From Bradyrhizobium sp. B097 (GTDB lineage: Bacteria; Pseudomonadota; Alphaproteobacteria; Rhizobiales; Xanthobacteraceae), in the NCBI RefSeq assembly GCF_038957035.1, contig NZ_CP152412.1:4956501-5020500 (forward strand): 64,000 nt of DNA, read 5' to 3'. A model generated the notes under the pieces. It ran no database searches and had not been told where the DNA came from. It saw nothing but the letters and a program-made list of their open reading frames with translations. Position numbers and translations under genes: made by a program. Shown here piece by piece: positions 36,501 through 44,466 of the stretch. Numbering within the stretch: the stretch's first letter is position 1; every line of letters starts with the position of its first letter.

Positions 36501-36620
36501 GTGAGTCCCCAAAATTCAATCCGCCACCGCGAATAAAAACTTCGCCTGTGAACAGCGGGGCGAACCTCCAATCCACAGGCGATAGGAATTTTTTTGGCTT
36601 GGGAATCCCTGAGGACTCAC
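36501..36620. other. Nested inverted-repeat structure upstream of nrdJ
   Basis: Three concentric arm pairs lie in 120 bp: GTGAGTCC (36501-36508) with GGACTCAC (36613-36620), AAAATTC (36511-36517) with GAATTTT (36586-36592), and TCGCCTGTG (36542-36550) with CACAGGCGA (36574-36582). Each pair is perfectly complementary and in the right order to fold as one long branched hairpin. It is upstream of the likely nrdJ promoter, so it is not in the nrdJ leader. It may be a small RNA or a remnant of a mobile element. Confidence 0.5.
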
Positions 36621-36673
36621 CGATAGTTGTCTCGATCACAGGCGCGGCACCGACCCCTGTTATCCCCCTCCGT

Positions 36674-36720
36674 CCACCATATTTAGTGTTTGATTCAGAA
36701 ACTCGTACTAGTTCTTGACG
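36674..36720 (+). promoter_or_regulatory. NrdR-like box pair
   Basis: CCACCATATTTAGTGT (36674-36689) matches 13 of 16 positions of the NrdR-box consensus acaCwAtATaTwGtgt. A weaker partner at 36705-36720 (core CTAGTTCTTG, 7 of 10 core positions) lies 31 bp away, the three-turn spacing usual for paired NrdR boxes. The second box overlaps the -35 element of the presumed nrdJ promoter, so repression of nrdJ by NrdR is a reasonable prediction. Confidence 0.5.
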
Positions 36721-36743
36721 GGCGCAATGGACATGGCCTAGCT
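36715..36743 (+). promoter_or_regulatory. Probable nrdJ promoter
   Basis: TTGACG at 36715-36720, 17-nt spacer, CTAGCT at 36738-36743. This would start a transcript near 36750 and give nrdJ a leader of about 450 nt. The leader (36750-37202) holds no ORF I trust and no recognisable cobalamin riboswitch. Confidence 0.45.
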
Positions 36744-37202
36744 TTCAACCTGTTCGGCGCGAGTGTGTTTGGGTCCCCGCCGGTCGCTCCCACAAGGGTT
36801 CCAAAATGACCACTCCGCCACGCCTTCGGGCCGCGGGTGAAGGGCTTGTCTGCCCTGATTTTGGGCCGCTGTCGGGACGACAAACGGGCCGAGAAGGACC
36901 CGGAAACAGAGGCCGGAACCGGCCCACGAGAAGCGTACGCGTGACGTGTCGCGTGAGCGTTTGGGGCGTTGAATGCATGACCCGGAGGACCCGACCAGTC
37001 GGGCGCCGCCGCGGGACCATGCCGCCGCTGGGCCGGGTCAAACCGGCGCCGGACGGACGAGAGAAAACAGGCCGGATCCACCGGCTGAGCTGCGGATGAC
37101 GGGAGGCGTGCTGACGCGTTCTCCCAAAGTCCGCGAACAGATAACATTCCGGCAACCTGCGAATAACGTGGGGCCGGGCAGAAGAAGAGACGGGGCTCGA
37201 CC

Positions 37203-40200
37203 ATGCAGATCGAACGACGCAACACCACCAGCGGACAATCTCCCTATGCCGGGATCAATTTCCGCCTGACCAGATCTGAGATCCGCAACCCGGACGGCTC
37301 GGTCGTGTTCCGCGCCGAGAATGTCGAGGTTCCGGAGTTCTGGTCGCAGGTCGCCTCCGACGTGCTGGCGCAGAAGTATTTCCGCAAGGCCGGCGTCGCC
37401 GCGCGCCTGAAGAAGGTCGAGGAAGAGACCGTGCCGTCGTGGCTGTGGCGTTCGGTGCCGGACACCGACGCGCTCGCCACCCTGCCCGAGAACGAGCGCA
37501 TCGTCGGCGAGACCAGCGCAAAGCAGGTGTTCGATCGCCTCGCCGGCTGCTGGACCTATTGGGGCTGGAAGGGCGGCTACTTCTCCACCGAGGAAGATGC
37601 GCTGGCCTTCTTCGACGAACTGCGCTTCCAGCTCGCCAAGCAGATGGTCGCACCGAACTCGCCGCAGTGGTTCAACACCGGGCTCCACTGGGCCTATGGC
37701 GTCGATGGCCCGGGCCAGGGCCACTATTACGTCGACTGGAAGACCGGCAAACTGACAAAATCGAAGTCGGCCTATGAGCATCCGCAGCCGCATGCCTGCT
37801 TCATCCAGGGTGTCGGCGACGACCTCGTCAACGAGGGCGGCATCATGGACCTCTGGGTGCGCGAGGCGCGCCTGTTCAAGTATGGCTCCGGCACCGGCTC
37901 CAACTTCTCGAGCCTGCGCGGCGAAGGCGAAAAGCTCTCCGGCGGCGGCCGCTCGTCCGGCCTGATGAGCTTCCTCAAGATCGGCGACCGCGCCGCGGGC
38001 GCGATCAAGTCGGGCGGCACCACGCGCCGCGCCGCCAAGATGGTCGTGGTCGATGCCGATCACCCGGATATCGAGACCTATATCGACTGGAAGGTGAAGG
38101 AGGAGCAGAAGGTCGCCGCTCTCGTCACCGGCTCCAAGATCAACCAGAAGCACCTCAAGGCCGTGATGAAGGCCTGCGTGAACTGCGAAGGCAGTGGCGA
38201 CGACTGCTTCGATCCCGAGAAGAACCCGGCGCTCCGCCGCGAGATCAAGCTCGCGCGCCGCAACCTCGTGCCCGACAACTACATCAAGCGCGTCATCCAG
38301 TTCGCCAAGCAAGGCTACAAGGACATCTCGTTCGACATCTACGACACCGACTGGGATTCCGAGGCGTACCTCACCGTCTCCGGCCAGAACTCCAACAACT
38401 CGGTATCGCTGAAGGATGATTTCCTCCGCGCAGTCGAGACCGACGGCGACTGGAACCTGATCGGCCGCACCACCAAGAAGGTGACGAAGACGCTGAAGGC
38501 CCGCGACCTCTGGGAGAAGATCGGTTACGCCGCCTGGGCGTCGGCCGATCCCGGCCTGCACTTCAACACCACGATGAACGACTGGCACACCTGCAAGGCG
38601 TCCGGCGACATCCGCGCCTCCAATCCGTGCTCGGAATACATGTTCCTGGACGACACGGCGTGCAACCTCGCCTCCGCCAATTTGCTGACGTTCTACAGCT
38701 CGACCACCAAGCGGTTCGACATCGAGTCCTATGAGCATCTCTGCCGGCTCTGGACCATCGTGCTCGAAATCTCCGTCATGATGGCCCAGTTCCCGTCGAA
38801 GGCGATCGCCGAACTGTCCTACGAGTTCCGCACCCTCGGCCTCGGCTTCGCCAACATCGGCGGCCTGCTGATGACCATGGGCCTGCCCTACGACTCGAAG
38901 GAAGGCCGCTCGCTGTGCGGCGCGCTGACCGCGGTCATGACCGGCATCTCCTACAAGACCTCGGCCGAGATGGCGGCCGAGCTCGGCACCTTCCCGGGCT
39001 ACAAGAAGAACGCCGCGCACATGCTGCGCGTGATCCGCAACCACCGCCGCGCCGCGCACGGTGAAAGCCGCGGCTATGAGGCGCTCGCCGTCAATCCGGT
39101 GGCGCTCGACCACGACTCGTGCCCGCAGGCCGACATCGTCGCGCACGCCAAGCTGGCGTGGGACGATGCCCTCGCCCTCGGCGAGGTCAACGGCTATCGC
39201 AATGCCCAGACCACCGTCGTGGCGCCGACCGGCACCATTGGCCTGGTGATGGATTGCGACACCACCGGCATCGAGCCTGATTTCGCGCTGGTGAAGTTCA
39301 AGAAGCTCGCCGGCGGCGGCTACTTCAAGATCATCAACCAGGCGGTGCCGGCGGCCTTGCGCGCGCTCGGCTATCGCGAAGCTGATATCGCGGAGATCGA
39401 GGCCTACGCCGTCGGCCACGGCTCGCTGTCGAATGCGCCGGGCATCAACGCCACGACGCTCAAGGCAAAGGGCTTCACCGACGAAGCCATTGCCAAGGTG
39501 GAAAAGGCGCTGCCGACCGCGTTCGACATCAAGTTCGCCTTCAATAAGTGGACCTTCGGCGAGGACTTTATTCGCGACACGCTCGGCATCGGCTCCGAGG
39601 CGATTGCTGCGCCGGGCTTCGACCTGCTCGCGGCGGTCGGCTTCTCCAAGCGCGAGATCGAGGCCGCCAACGTGCACATCTGCGGCGCGATGACGGTCGA
39701 AGGCGCTCCGCATCTGAAGGCCGAGCACTATCCCGTGTTCGACTGCGCCAACCCCTGCGGCAAAATTGGAAAACGCTACCTCTCGGTCGAGAGCCACATC
39801 CGGATGATGGCGGCCTCGCAGCCGTTCATCTCGGGCGCGATCTCCAAGACCATCAACATGCCGAACGACGCCACGGTGGAGGATTGCAAGTCCGCCTACC
39901 TGTTGTCGTGGAAGCTGGCGCTGAAGGCCAACGCGCTGTACCGCGACGGCTCAAAGCTGTCGCAGCCGCTCAACTCGCAGCTCATCTCCGACGATGAGGA
40001 CGAGGACGATGCGGTGGAAGCGCTCTACGAGAAGCCGATGGCGGCGCGTGCCGCCCAGGTCTCGGAGAAGATCGTCGAGAAGCTGGTCGAGCGCATCATC
40101 GTGATGCGCGAGCGCGAGAAGATGCCGGATCGCCGCAAGGGCTACACCCAGAAGGCTGTCGTCGGCGGCCACAAGGTCTATCTCCGTACCGGCGAATATG

Positions 40201-40979
40201 ACGACGGCCGGCTCGGCGAGATCTTCATCGACATGCACAAGGAAGGCGCGGCGCTGCGCTCCTTCATCAACAATTTTGCGATCGCAGTATCCCTGGGTCT
40301 GCAATACGGCGTGCCGCTGGAAGAATATGTCGACGCCTTCACCTTCACCCGCTTCGAGCCCGCAGGCCCGGTGCAGGGCAACGACTCCATCAAGTACGCG
40401 ACCTCGATCCTCGACTATGTCTTCCGCGAGCTCGCGGTGAGCTATATGAGCCGCTTCGACCTCGCCCATGTCGATCCGAACGAGTCTGGCTTCGACGCGC
40501 TCGGCAAGGGCGTCGAGGAAGGCAAGGAGCCGGATGAGGCCCCCGCCCAGCACCAGGCGACGAAGTACGTGTCGAAGGGCCTGACCCGTTCGCGCACCGA
40601 CAACCTCGTCGTCATGCGCGGCGGCTCGGCCGCAGTCAGCGGCAACGCCGACAACGCCCCCGCCGGCGGCAACCGCGTCACCGCGCTGGCTCCGCACGGC
40701 GCCACCGCCCGCGGCGTCTCCGACACCATCGAAGGCGCGGTCGCCCTGAAGCAGGAGGTCAGCCACGACCTCTCGCCGACCGAGAAGCTGGAAGCGCTGA
40801 ACTGGAGCAAGCCTGGCACCGCCGCAGCCGCCGCCCCGTCGAAAGCGGAGCGTCGCGCCGAAGCCAAGGCCAAGGGCTACGAAGGCGAGATGTGCTCGGA
40901 GTGCGGCAACTTCACGCTGGTGCGGAATGGGACCTGCATGAAGTGCGATACTTGCGGCAGCACGACAGGGTGTTCGTGA
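37203..40979 (+). CDS. nrdJ: Vitamin B12-dependent ribonucleoside-diphosphate reductase (class II)
   Basis: 1258 aa, the length of the large alphaproteobacterial NrdJ form. It reduces ribonucleotides to deoxyribonucleotides with adenosylcobalamin as radical source. Landmarks are [16 protein letters not shown] near residue 150, the catalytic [16 protein letters not shown] block near residue 475, and [20 protein letters not shown] near 670. The C-terminal Cys-rich tail ([10 protein letters not shown] ... [14 protein letters not shown]) provides the redox-active and zinc-ribbon-like cysteines. It has a long leader and NrdR-like boxes upstream. A single-gene class II enzyme allows DNA synthesis with or without oxygen, if cobalamin is present. 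Confidence 0.97.
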   Translation: MQIERRNTTSGQSPYAGINFRLTRSEIRNPDGSVVFRAENVEVPEFWSQVASDVLAQKYFRKAGVAARLKKVEEETVPSWLWRSVPDTDALATLPENERIVGETSAKQVFDRLAGCWTYWGWKGGYFSTEEDALAFFDELRFQLAKQMVAPNSPQWFNTGLHWAYGVDGPGQGHYYVDWKTGKLTKSKSAYEHPQPHACFIQGVGDDLVNEGGIMDLWVREARLFKYGSGTGSNFSSLRGEGEKLSGGGRSSGLMSFLKIGDRAAGAIKSGGTTRRAAKMVVVDADHPDIETYIDWKVKEEQKVAALVTGSKINQKHLKAVMKACVNCEGSGDDCFDPEKNPALRREIKLARRNLVPDNYIKRVIQFAKQGYKDISFDIYDTDWDSEAYLTVSGQNSNNSVSLKDDFLRAVETDGDWNLIGRTTKKVTKTLKARDLWEKIGYAAWASADPGLHFNTTMNDWHTCKASGDIRASNPCSEYMFLDDTACNLASANLLTFYSSTTKRFDIESYEHLCRLWTIVLEISVMMAQFPSKAIAELSYEFRTLGLGFANIGGLLMTMGLPYDSKEGRSLCGALTAVMTGISYKTSAEMAAELGTFPGYKKNAAHMLRVIRNHRRAAHGESRGYEALAVNPVALDHDSCPQADIVAHAKLAWDDALALGEVNGYRNAQTTVVAPTGTIGLVMDCDTTGIEPDFALVKFKKLAGGGYFKIINQAVPAALRALGYREADIAEIEAYAVGHGSLSNAPGINATTLKAKGFTDEAIAKVEKALPTAFDIKFAFNKWTFGEDFIRDTLGIGSEAIAAPGFDLLAAVGFSKREIEAANVHICGAMTVEGAPHLKAEHYPVFDCANPCGKIGKRYLSVESHIRMMAASQPFISGAISKTINMPNDATVEDCKSAYLLSWKLALKANALYRDGSKLSQPLNSQLISDDEDEDDAVEALYEKPMAARAAQVSEKIVEKLVERIIVMREREKMPDRRKGYTQKAVVGGHKVYLRTGEYDDGRLGEIFIDMHKEGAALRSFINNFAIAVSLGLQYGVPLEEYVDAFTFTRFEPAGPVQGNDSIKYATSILDYVFRELAVSYMSRFDLAHVDPNESGFDALGKGVEEGKEPDEAPAQHQATKYVSKGLTRSRTDNLVVMRGGSAAVSGNADNAPAGGNRVTALAPHGATARGVSDTIEGAVALKQEVSHDLSPTEKLEALNWSKPGTAAAAAPSKAERRAEAKAKGYEGEMCSECGNFTLVRNGTCMKCDTCGSTTGCS

Positions 40980-41086
40980 GGGGGTAGCGAAACTTTAGTC
41001 TTTGTCATTGCGCTGGCCAGTTGCGTCGCACCACATGCGATGGTGCGGATCATCTGGCCGGCGTTTCCAGTGAGTCTAGAAAACAA

Positions 41087-41416
41087 ATGAGCGACGATGA
41101 AACGCCTCCGAGTTCTCGTGTCCCTAAAGTTACTGGGTTGGACATCCTCAAGAACGTTGGTGGGGCACTTACGATTGCATTTCTGATATACTGGATTCCT
41201 ATTGTCGCCGAGCAATTCTATTCACCAACCGAAATCCGCTTTCATCGCGTAACGCTGGGCCAGCTTTCGGGTTACCTGTTCTCAATTCAAAACTATTCGC
41301 GCCGACCGATAGACGATCTCTCTTTTTTATTAGTTCAAAGAACGGAATTGGCACCGTTCTTCACGATGGCGCCGTCTCAATCGAAACTTCACCCAATTCC
41401 AGCCCCAGCATGGTGA
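41087..41416 (+). CDS. Membrane protein, zero-frame part of a two-frame gene (109 aa)
   Basis: The zero-frame product has a short cytosolic N-terminus, a TM segment (GGALTIAFLIYWIPIVAE) and an extracytoplasmic stretch, then stops at 41414-41416. After codon 81 (up to SFL, 41324-41329) the residues look unnatural, whereas the -1 frame continues smoothly into the next ORF. The site of change is the heptamer T TTT TTA in the correct phase (41323-41329), followed by a hairpin. So the real product is probably a fusion with 41329-42000. The segment is AT-richer than its neighbours nrdJ and panD, suggesting transfer. No family recognised. Confidence 0.6.
   Translation: MSDDETPPSSRVPKVTGLDILKNVGGALTIAFLIYWIPIVAEQFYSPTEIRFHRVTLGQLSGYLFSIQNYSRRPIDDLSFLLVQRTELAPFFTMAPSQSKLHPIPAPAW
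41323..41361 (+). promoter_or_regulatory. Candidate programmed -1 frameshift signal
   Basis: The slippery heptamer T TTT TTA (41323-41329) is in the phase X XXY YYZ relative to the upstream frame. After an 8-nt spacer a perfect 8-bp stem follows: AAGAACGG (41338-41345) and CCGTTCTT (41354-41361) with an 8-nt loop. Slipping back one base leads directly into the open frame that ends at 42000. U UUU UUA is the heptamer used by HIV-1. A one-base deletion in a T-run could give the same appearance. Confidence 0.5.
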
Positions 41417-42000
41417 AGATGAAGAACATTCCCCCAAACAGTGAAGCGACGCTGTTTGTGGCAGTGGACACGCCGCTGGAGCAAAGTCAAATACGCGTCA
41501 ACTCAAGTTCGGCCATTACGAGTTTTGAAGACACGAAGTTTGTTCGACGCGACATCTGGAGCCCATCCACGCTGTTCTCCTCAGGATTCTCTGCTTTGTT
41601 GTACTTGACGTTCGGGCTCTACATGGCGGCGCGTGATCGCCGCACTGCCGCCGAGGCGGCGGCGCTCCGACAACGGATCACCCGACTTGATGAGAATACC
41701 GAACGTCTTAAGGCAGAAACAAAGGAAGATATGGATGACGTCAAATGGCGCTTGATGAAGGTTCGCGTGCATATGGCGCGGCATATTGCCCGCCAGCACG
41801 AAGAGCTAATGGTGTGGCGCCGTTTCTTTCGAGCAATCTATACTGCCGTCTTTCATAATAAGAGCGACGCTGATCCAGCTATGGAGCACATGCTCAAGCT
41901 GGCCGGCGTCCACATGACGAAGCGCCTCCGTGAGTACTCTGAGCCTGAATTTCTGGAAATCCTGGAAGAAGCGGAACGAAGCAAGCGTAGGGTGGATTAG
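41329..42000 (+). CDS. Continuation of the two-frame membrane/coiled-coil protein (-1 frame)
   Basis: Read from the slip site, this frame gives ISSKNGIGTVLHDGAVSIET and then MVKMKNIPPNSEATLFVAVD, a beta-rich extracytoplasmic domain without a stop. A second TM (FSSGFSALLYLTFGLYMAA) and a long charged coiled coil (RQRITRLDENTERLKAETKE and onward) follow. The fusion would be 304 aa with both ends cytosolic. Independent starts exist at ATG 41410 and 41419, but they would cut the folded domain. The final RRVD and stop lie inside a REP-like repeat (41986-42067), which has replaced the original end. Function unknown. Confidence 0.6.
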   Translation: MSSKNGIGTVLHDGAVSIETSPNSSPSMVKMKNIPPNSEATLFVAVDTPLEQSQIRVNSSSAITSFEDTKFVRRDIWSPSTLFSSGFSALLYLTFGLYMAARDRRTAAEAAALRQRITRLDENTERLKAETKEDMDDVKWRLMKVRVHMARHIARQHEELMVWRRFFRAIYTAVFHNKSDADPAMEHMLKLAGVHMTKRLREYSEPEFLEILEEAERSKRRVD

Positions 42001-42067
42001 CCGAAGGCGTAATCCGTCATTCCCTGCAATGCGGTCGGCGGGTTACGCTTCGCTAACCCGCCCTACG
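41986..42067. repeat. REP-like palindromic repeat, family E copy 1
   Basis: CGTAGGGTGGATTAGCC...GGCGTAATCC on the left arm is inverted as GGGTTACGC...CTAACCCGCCCTACG on the right. Related copies lie at 50629-50743, with partial ones near 42750-42787, 45644-45682 and 53985-54020. It spans the convergent junction of the two-frame gene and panD. Confidence 0.8.
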
Positions 42068-42101
42068 TGGCCATGCAGCTAAACGACGCGGCGAGCTCGA
42101 C

Positions 42102-42491
42102 CTACACCTCGGCCAACACCCCTGCCGACGATACCTCACCCGCCTCCACCCGCCGGTTCTTCTCGTCCACCATCACCACGCGCGGGCGAAACCTGCGCGC
42201 CTCCTCGGCATCGAAACCGGCATAGGCGACGATGATGACCTTGTCGCCCGCCATGGCGAGGCGCGCGGCGGCGCCGTTGAGGCCTATGGTGCCGGAGCCG
42301 GCGGGCGCCTCGATCACATAGGTCGAGAACCGCGCGCCGGTCTCGATGTTGTAGATGTCGACGCGTTCGTTGATCAGGAAGCCGGCGGCTTCGATCAGGT
42401 TGCGGTCGATCGAGATCGAGCCCTCGTAGTGCAAGTCCGCTTCGGTGACACGCGCGCGATGAATCTTGCCCTTCATCAAAGTCACTTGCAT
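42102..42491 (-). CDS. panD: Aspartate 1-decarboxylase precursor
   Basis: 129 aa, near the usual ~126-139 aa. PanD makes beta-alanine from aspartate for pantothenate and CoA synthesis. The self-cleavage site Gly24-Ser25 is present in [10 protein letters not shown], generating the pyruvoyl cofactor on Ser25. [16 protein letters not shown] at the N-terminus, [20 protein letters not shown] and the conserved Tyr57-type region (FSTYVIEA) are intact. No panC or panB is adjacent. It converges on the two-frame gene across a REP-like repeat. Confidence 0.96.
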   Translation of the reverse strand: MQVTLMKGKIHRARVTEADLHYEGSISIDRNLIEAAGFLINERVDIYNIETGARFSTYVIEAPAGSGTIGLNGAAARLAMAGDKVIIVAYAGFDAEEARRFRPRVVMVDEKNRRVEAGEVSSAGVLAEV

Positions 42492-42876
42492 TGAGCCTAT
42501 CCCGTATCGTTGCGTCGGAATTTTCCGAGCCCGCCAATACGGACCGCGTGGCTCGCGGTCAATACGCCTCGCGCGAACGGCACATCGCGGTGTTTCCGCG
42601 CGTCGACGGAATTATTCTGAGATCGCCGATTGCGTTGGTTGGATTCGGCTGCCTGTCGCAGCGCCCTGAAATAATCGCACTGCAATTCGCCCTTCAGGGA
42701 GCATGGCATTATCTTGCCATCGATTGCCTGGCAGCGAGCATGAGCAAGCGCCGTCCTGCGGGCGGACCCGTTGGCTAACCCGCCCTACTCGCTCAGCGAC
42801 CTGCCGTTGTGACCTGCTATGATGGCAGCTCGCCTGAGTGATTCAGCAATGGCCGCTCGCAACTTCACGAGGAACA
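42492..42876. other. Intergenic region with a partial repeat
   Basis: 385 bp between panD and the 61-aa gene. It contains a small hairpin (ATGGCA/TGCCAT near 42702-42720) and, at about 42750-42787, a partial copy of repeat family E (GCGGGCGGACCCGTTGGCTA and onward to CCCTAC). No coding sequence is convincing. Confidence 0.5.
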
Positions 42877-43062
42877 ATGTCCCAGTCTTTCAAAGTCGGC
42901 GATCTCGTCAGGAAGCGTGCCGGTTATGAGTATCCCGGCATCATCGTTTCAGTTTTCACGACGCGCGCCGGTGCAGTGCGTTACGTCGTGGAGGCCGATC
43001 ATCCCGGATTTGCGGGGATGCTCCATATTTTCAATGGCGAGCAACTGGAGCCTCGCGCCTAA
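42877..43062 (+). CDS. Small conserved-looking protein, 61 aa
   Basis: MSQSFKVGDLVRKRAGYEYP followed by a beta-rich stretch (GIIVSVFTTRAGAVRYVVEAD) ending in EQLEPRA. The pattern of a short SH3/KOW-like barrel (KVGDLV, G-I-I-V, RYVVE) is plausible, and such 60-70 aa proteins are common in Bradyrhizobium. GAGGAA lies 3-8 nt before the ATG and decides the start against an ATG 39 bp upstream. It may bind nucleic acid, which is only a guess from the fold pattern. It converges on the LprI-like gene. Confidence 0.7.
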   Translation: MSQSFKVGDLVRKRAGYEYPGIIVSVFTTRAGAVRYVVEADHPGFAGMLHIFNGEQLEPRA

Positions 43063-43127
43063 GTTTCGCAACGCTTCACCGCGCGCCTCGTCACGTTCGC
43101 CGATGGCCCGTCGCGACGTCATGCGGC

Positions 43128-43517
43128 CTACTGGCCGGCACGCTTTTCAAGAAGCAGCGTGCGGTCGGCGATGTCCTGCAATTCGAACGCCTGGGAGTCG
43201 AGGAACGCGACGGACCCGTTGTCGGGGTCCGCGGCGAGGCGATGGGTTTCACCCAGATGATGCTTGAGCCAGGCCCGCTGCTCGGTCTGCAATTGCGCGT
43301 GCGCCTCGCCCTTCGACTTTGCGAGCAGCGTTTGATAAGCGGCGTTGAGCCTGATGTCCCACTGCGCGATTGCGGCCTTGCCGCAATCGAGCATCTTGGT
43401 TGACACCCCTTCGGCCTTGTCCATGCACGCATCATACTCGGTGCCTTGCTGCGCGCGCACCGACAAAGTCCCGAGCATGAGCGTAGCTGCAACAATGACA
43501 AGCCTTCGCAAAAGCAT
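43128..43517 (-). CDS. Exported protein with LprI/DUF1311-like domain
   Basis: 129 aa with a signal peptide (LLRRLVIVAATLMLGTLSV, cut after VRA-Q). The mature part has the cysteine-containing helical pattern of the lysozyme-inhibitor LprI/DUF1311 domain: EYDACMDKAEGVSTKMLDCG, WDIRLNAAYQTLLAKSKG and LQTEQRAWLKHH. LprI-type proteins are periplasmic and some inhibit lysozyme. ATG 43517 was chosen because it starts the signal peptide directly; upstream in-frame starts run into a REP-like repeat. Confidence 0.82.
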   Translation of the reverse strand: MLLRRLVIVAATLMLGTLSVRAQQGTEYDACMDKAEGVSTKMLDCGKAAIAQWDIRLNAAYQTLLAKSKGEAHAQLQTEQRAWLKHHLGETHRLAADPDNGSVAFLDSQAFELQDIADRTLLLEKRAGQ

Positions 43518-43583
43518 GACCACGTCCAAATCACCCACCCGCATCTCCGAACAACCATCGTCGCACAGGGGTGCCCGAAGCTC

Positions 43584-43670
43584 CGTCATTGCGAGGAGCG
43601 TGAGCGACGAAGCAATCCATGCTTCCGCGTATGCGGCGCGATGGATTGCTTCGCTTCGCTCGCAATAACG
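43584..43670. repeat. REP-like palindromic repeat, family C copy 2
   Basis: CGTCATTGCGAGG...GCAATCCATGC is inverted as GATGGATTGC...CGCTCGCAATAACG. It is related to 35357-35441 and lies between the LprI-like gene and the GapR-like gene, both on the minus strand. Confidence 0.85.
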
Positions 43671-43769
43671 GGATGGTCCCGCTGCACATCGGTGCGCTTA
43701 TGACGCAGCAAGGCTGACCCGCCCTGCTCGCTGCCTGCTTACGGAAGCACACGAACGCGCTTCCAAACC

Positions 43770-44039
43770 TCACGCCGCCTTCGCTTCCTTCTCTGCCGGC
43801 GCGGTTTCCATCGCGCGCATGTAGAGATCGAGCAGGGATTCACGCTCGTCGCGTTCGTCCTGGTCCTGCTTGCGCAGCTTGATGATCTCTTTGAGGATCT
43901 TCACGTCGAAACCTTCGCCCTTGGCCTCCGAGAAGACTTCCTTCTTCTGCTCGCTCAGTTCCGCCATTTCAGTGTCAAGGTTCTCGACCCGCTCGACGAA
44001 GGAACGAATTTTTCCGCCGGGAATGGTGATGTCAGACAT
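43770..44039 (-). CDS. GapR-family nucleoid-associated protein (DUF2312)
   Basis: 89 aa, the same length as Caulobacter GapR. It is built of charged helices (SFVERVENLDTEMAELSEQK) and the family core EAKGEGFDVKILKEIIKLRK and QDERDERESLLDLYM. GapR tetramers clamp overtwisted DNA ahead of replication and transcription. The ATG at 44039 has a strong AGGAGG site; an in-frame ORF extends 21 codons further without family match. The Rhizobiales have several DUF2312 paralogues, so essentiality cannot be inferred. Confidence 0.92.
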   Translation of the reverse strand: MSDITIPGGKIRSFVERVENLDTEMAELSEQKKEVFSEAKGEGFDVKILKEIIKLRKQDQDERDERESLLDLYMRAMETAPAEKEAKAA

Positions 44040-44223
44040 GGTGCCTCCTGCTGAATGAGGTCGTGAAAATGAAAGCAAAGAGATGACCAATATCTTAAGC
44101 ATGCGATCGCCGCGGCGTATTCATAGCTTGAATTATGCATTGCAACGTTCGCTCGCGAAGAAACGGGGAGCACAGCTCGGACAATCACGTCGCGAGAACG
44201 CAAAGCTGCGCCCTCACCCACAC

Positions 44224-44345
44224 CGTCATCGCCCGGCCTGTGCGCAATTGCGCACAAGGACCGGGCGATCCAGTACGCCGCGGCCTCCCGGCTCCAGCAC
44301 CGGCGTCTCTGGAATACTGGATCACCCGCTTTCGCGGGTGATGAC
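44224..44345. repeat. REP-like palindromic repeat, family D copy 1
   Basis: CGTCATCGCCCGGCC...CCGGGCGATCCAGTA and TACTGGATCACCCGC...GCGGGTGATGAC form two linked hairpins. The loop of the first contains the palindrome TGCGCAATTGCGCA (44241-44254), also present in the D2 copy at 55370-55383. The rest of the 427-bp gap 44040-44466 shows no gene. Confidence 0.75.
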
Positions 44346-44466
44346 ACCAACCTAGCTATCTGACAGCTGAATCAGGCCGATCCGTCATCCCCGCGAGCAT
44401 CGCGCCACGCAGCTGAGGTATTTTTGTGACGACGATGCGCGCATCATCGCATGCGTCACAAATCGC

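Noticed and set aside
36542..36597. Simple intrinsic terminator (TCGCCTGTG stem with a downstream T-run)
   Set aside because: The T-run starts 7 nt after the stem and itself pairs with AAAATTC upstream; no gene reads into it from the left on the plus strand. It is described as part of the nested structure instead.
36806..37099. Plus-strand 97-codon ORF in the nrdJ leader (ATG at 36806, AAGGG upstream)
   Set aside because: Composition is Arg/Pro/Gly-rich as expected of non-coding high-GC sequence; no family feature. The region is better read as the nrdJ leader.
36750..37202. Cobalamin riboswitch in front of the B12-dependent reductase
   Set aside because: I searched by eye for the B12 box and the conserved GCCACTG/CCAGGAGACC segments and found none. 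A covariance search would be decisive.
36695..37228. Long minus-strand ORFs in the nrdJ leader
   Set aside because: They overlap the nrdJ promoter and start, show shadow-type composition and have no ribosome binding site.
44224..44345. tRNA-like or riboswitch-like fold
   Set aside because: The element recurs in related form elsewhere with different arms, so a dispersed palindromic repeat explains it better.
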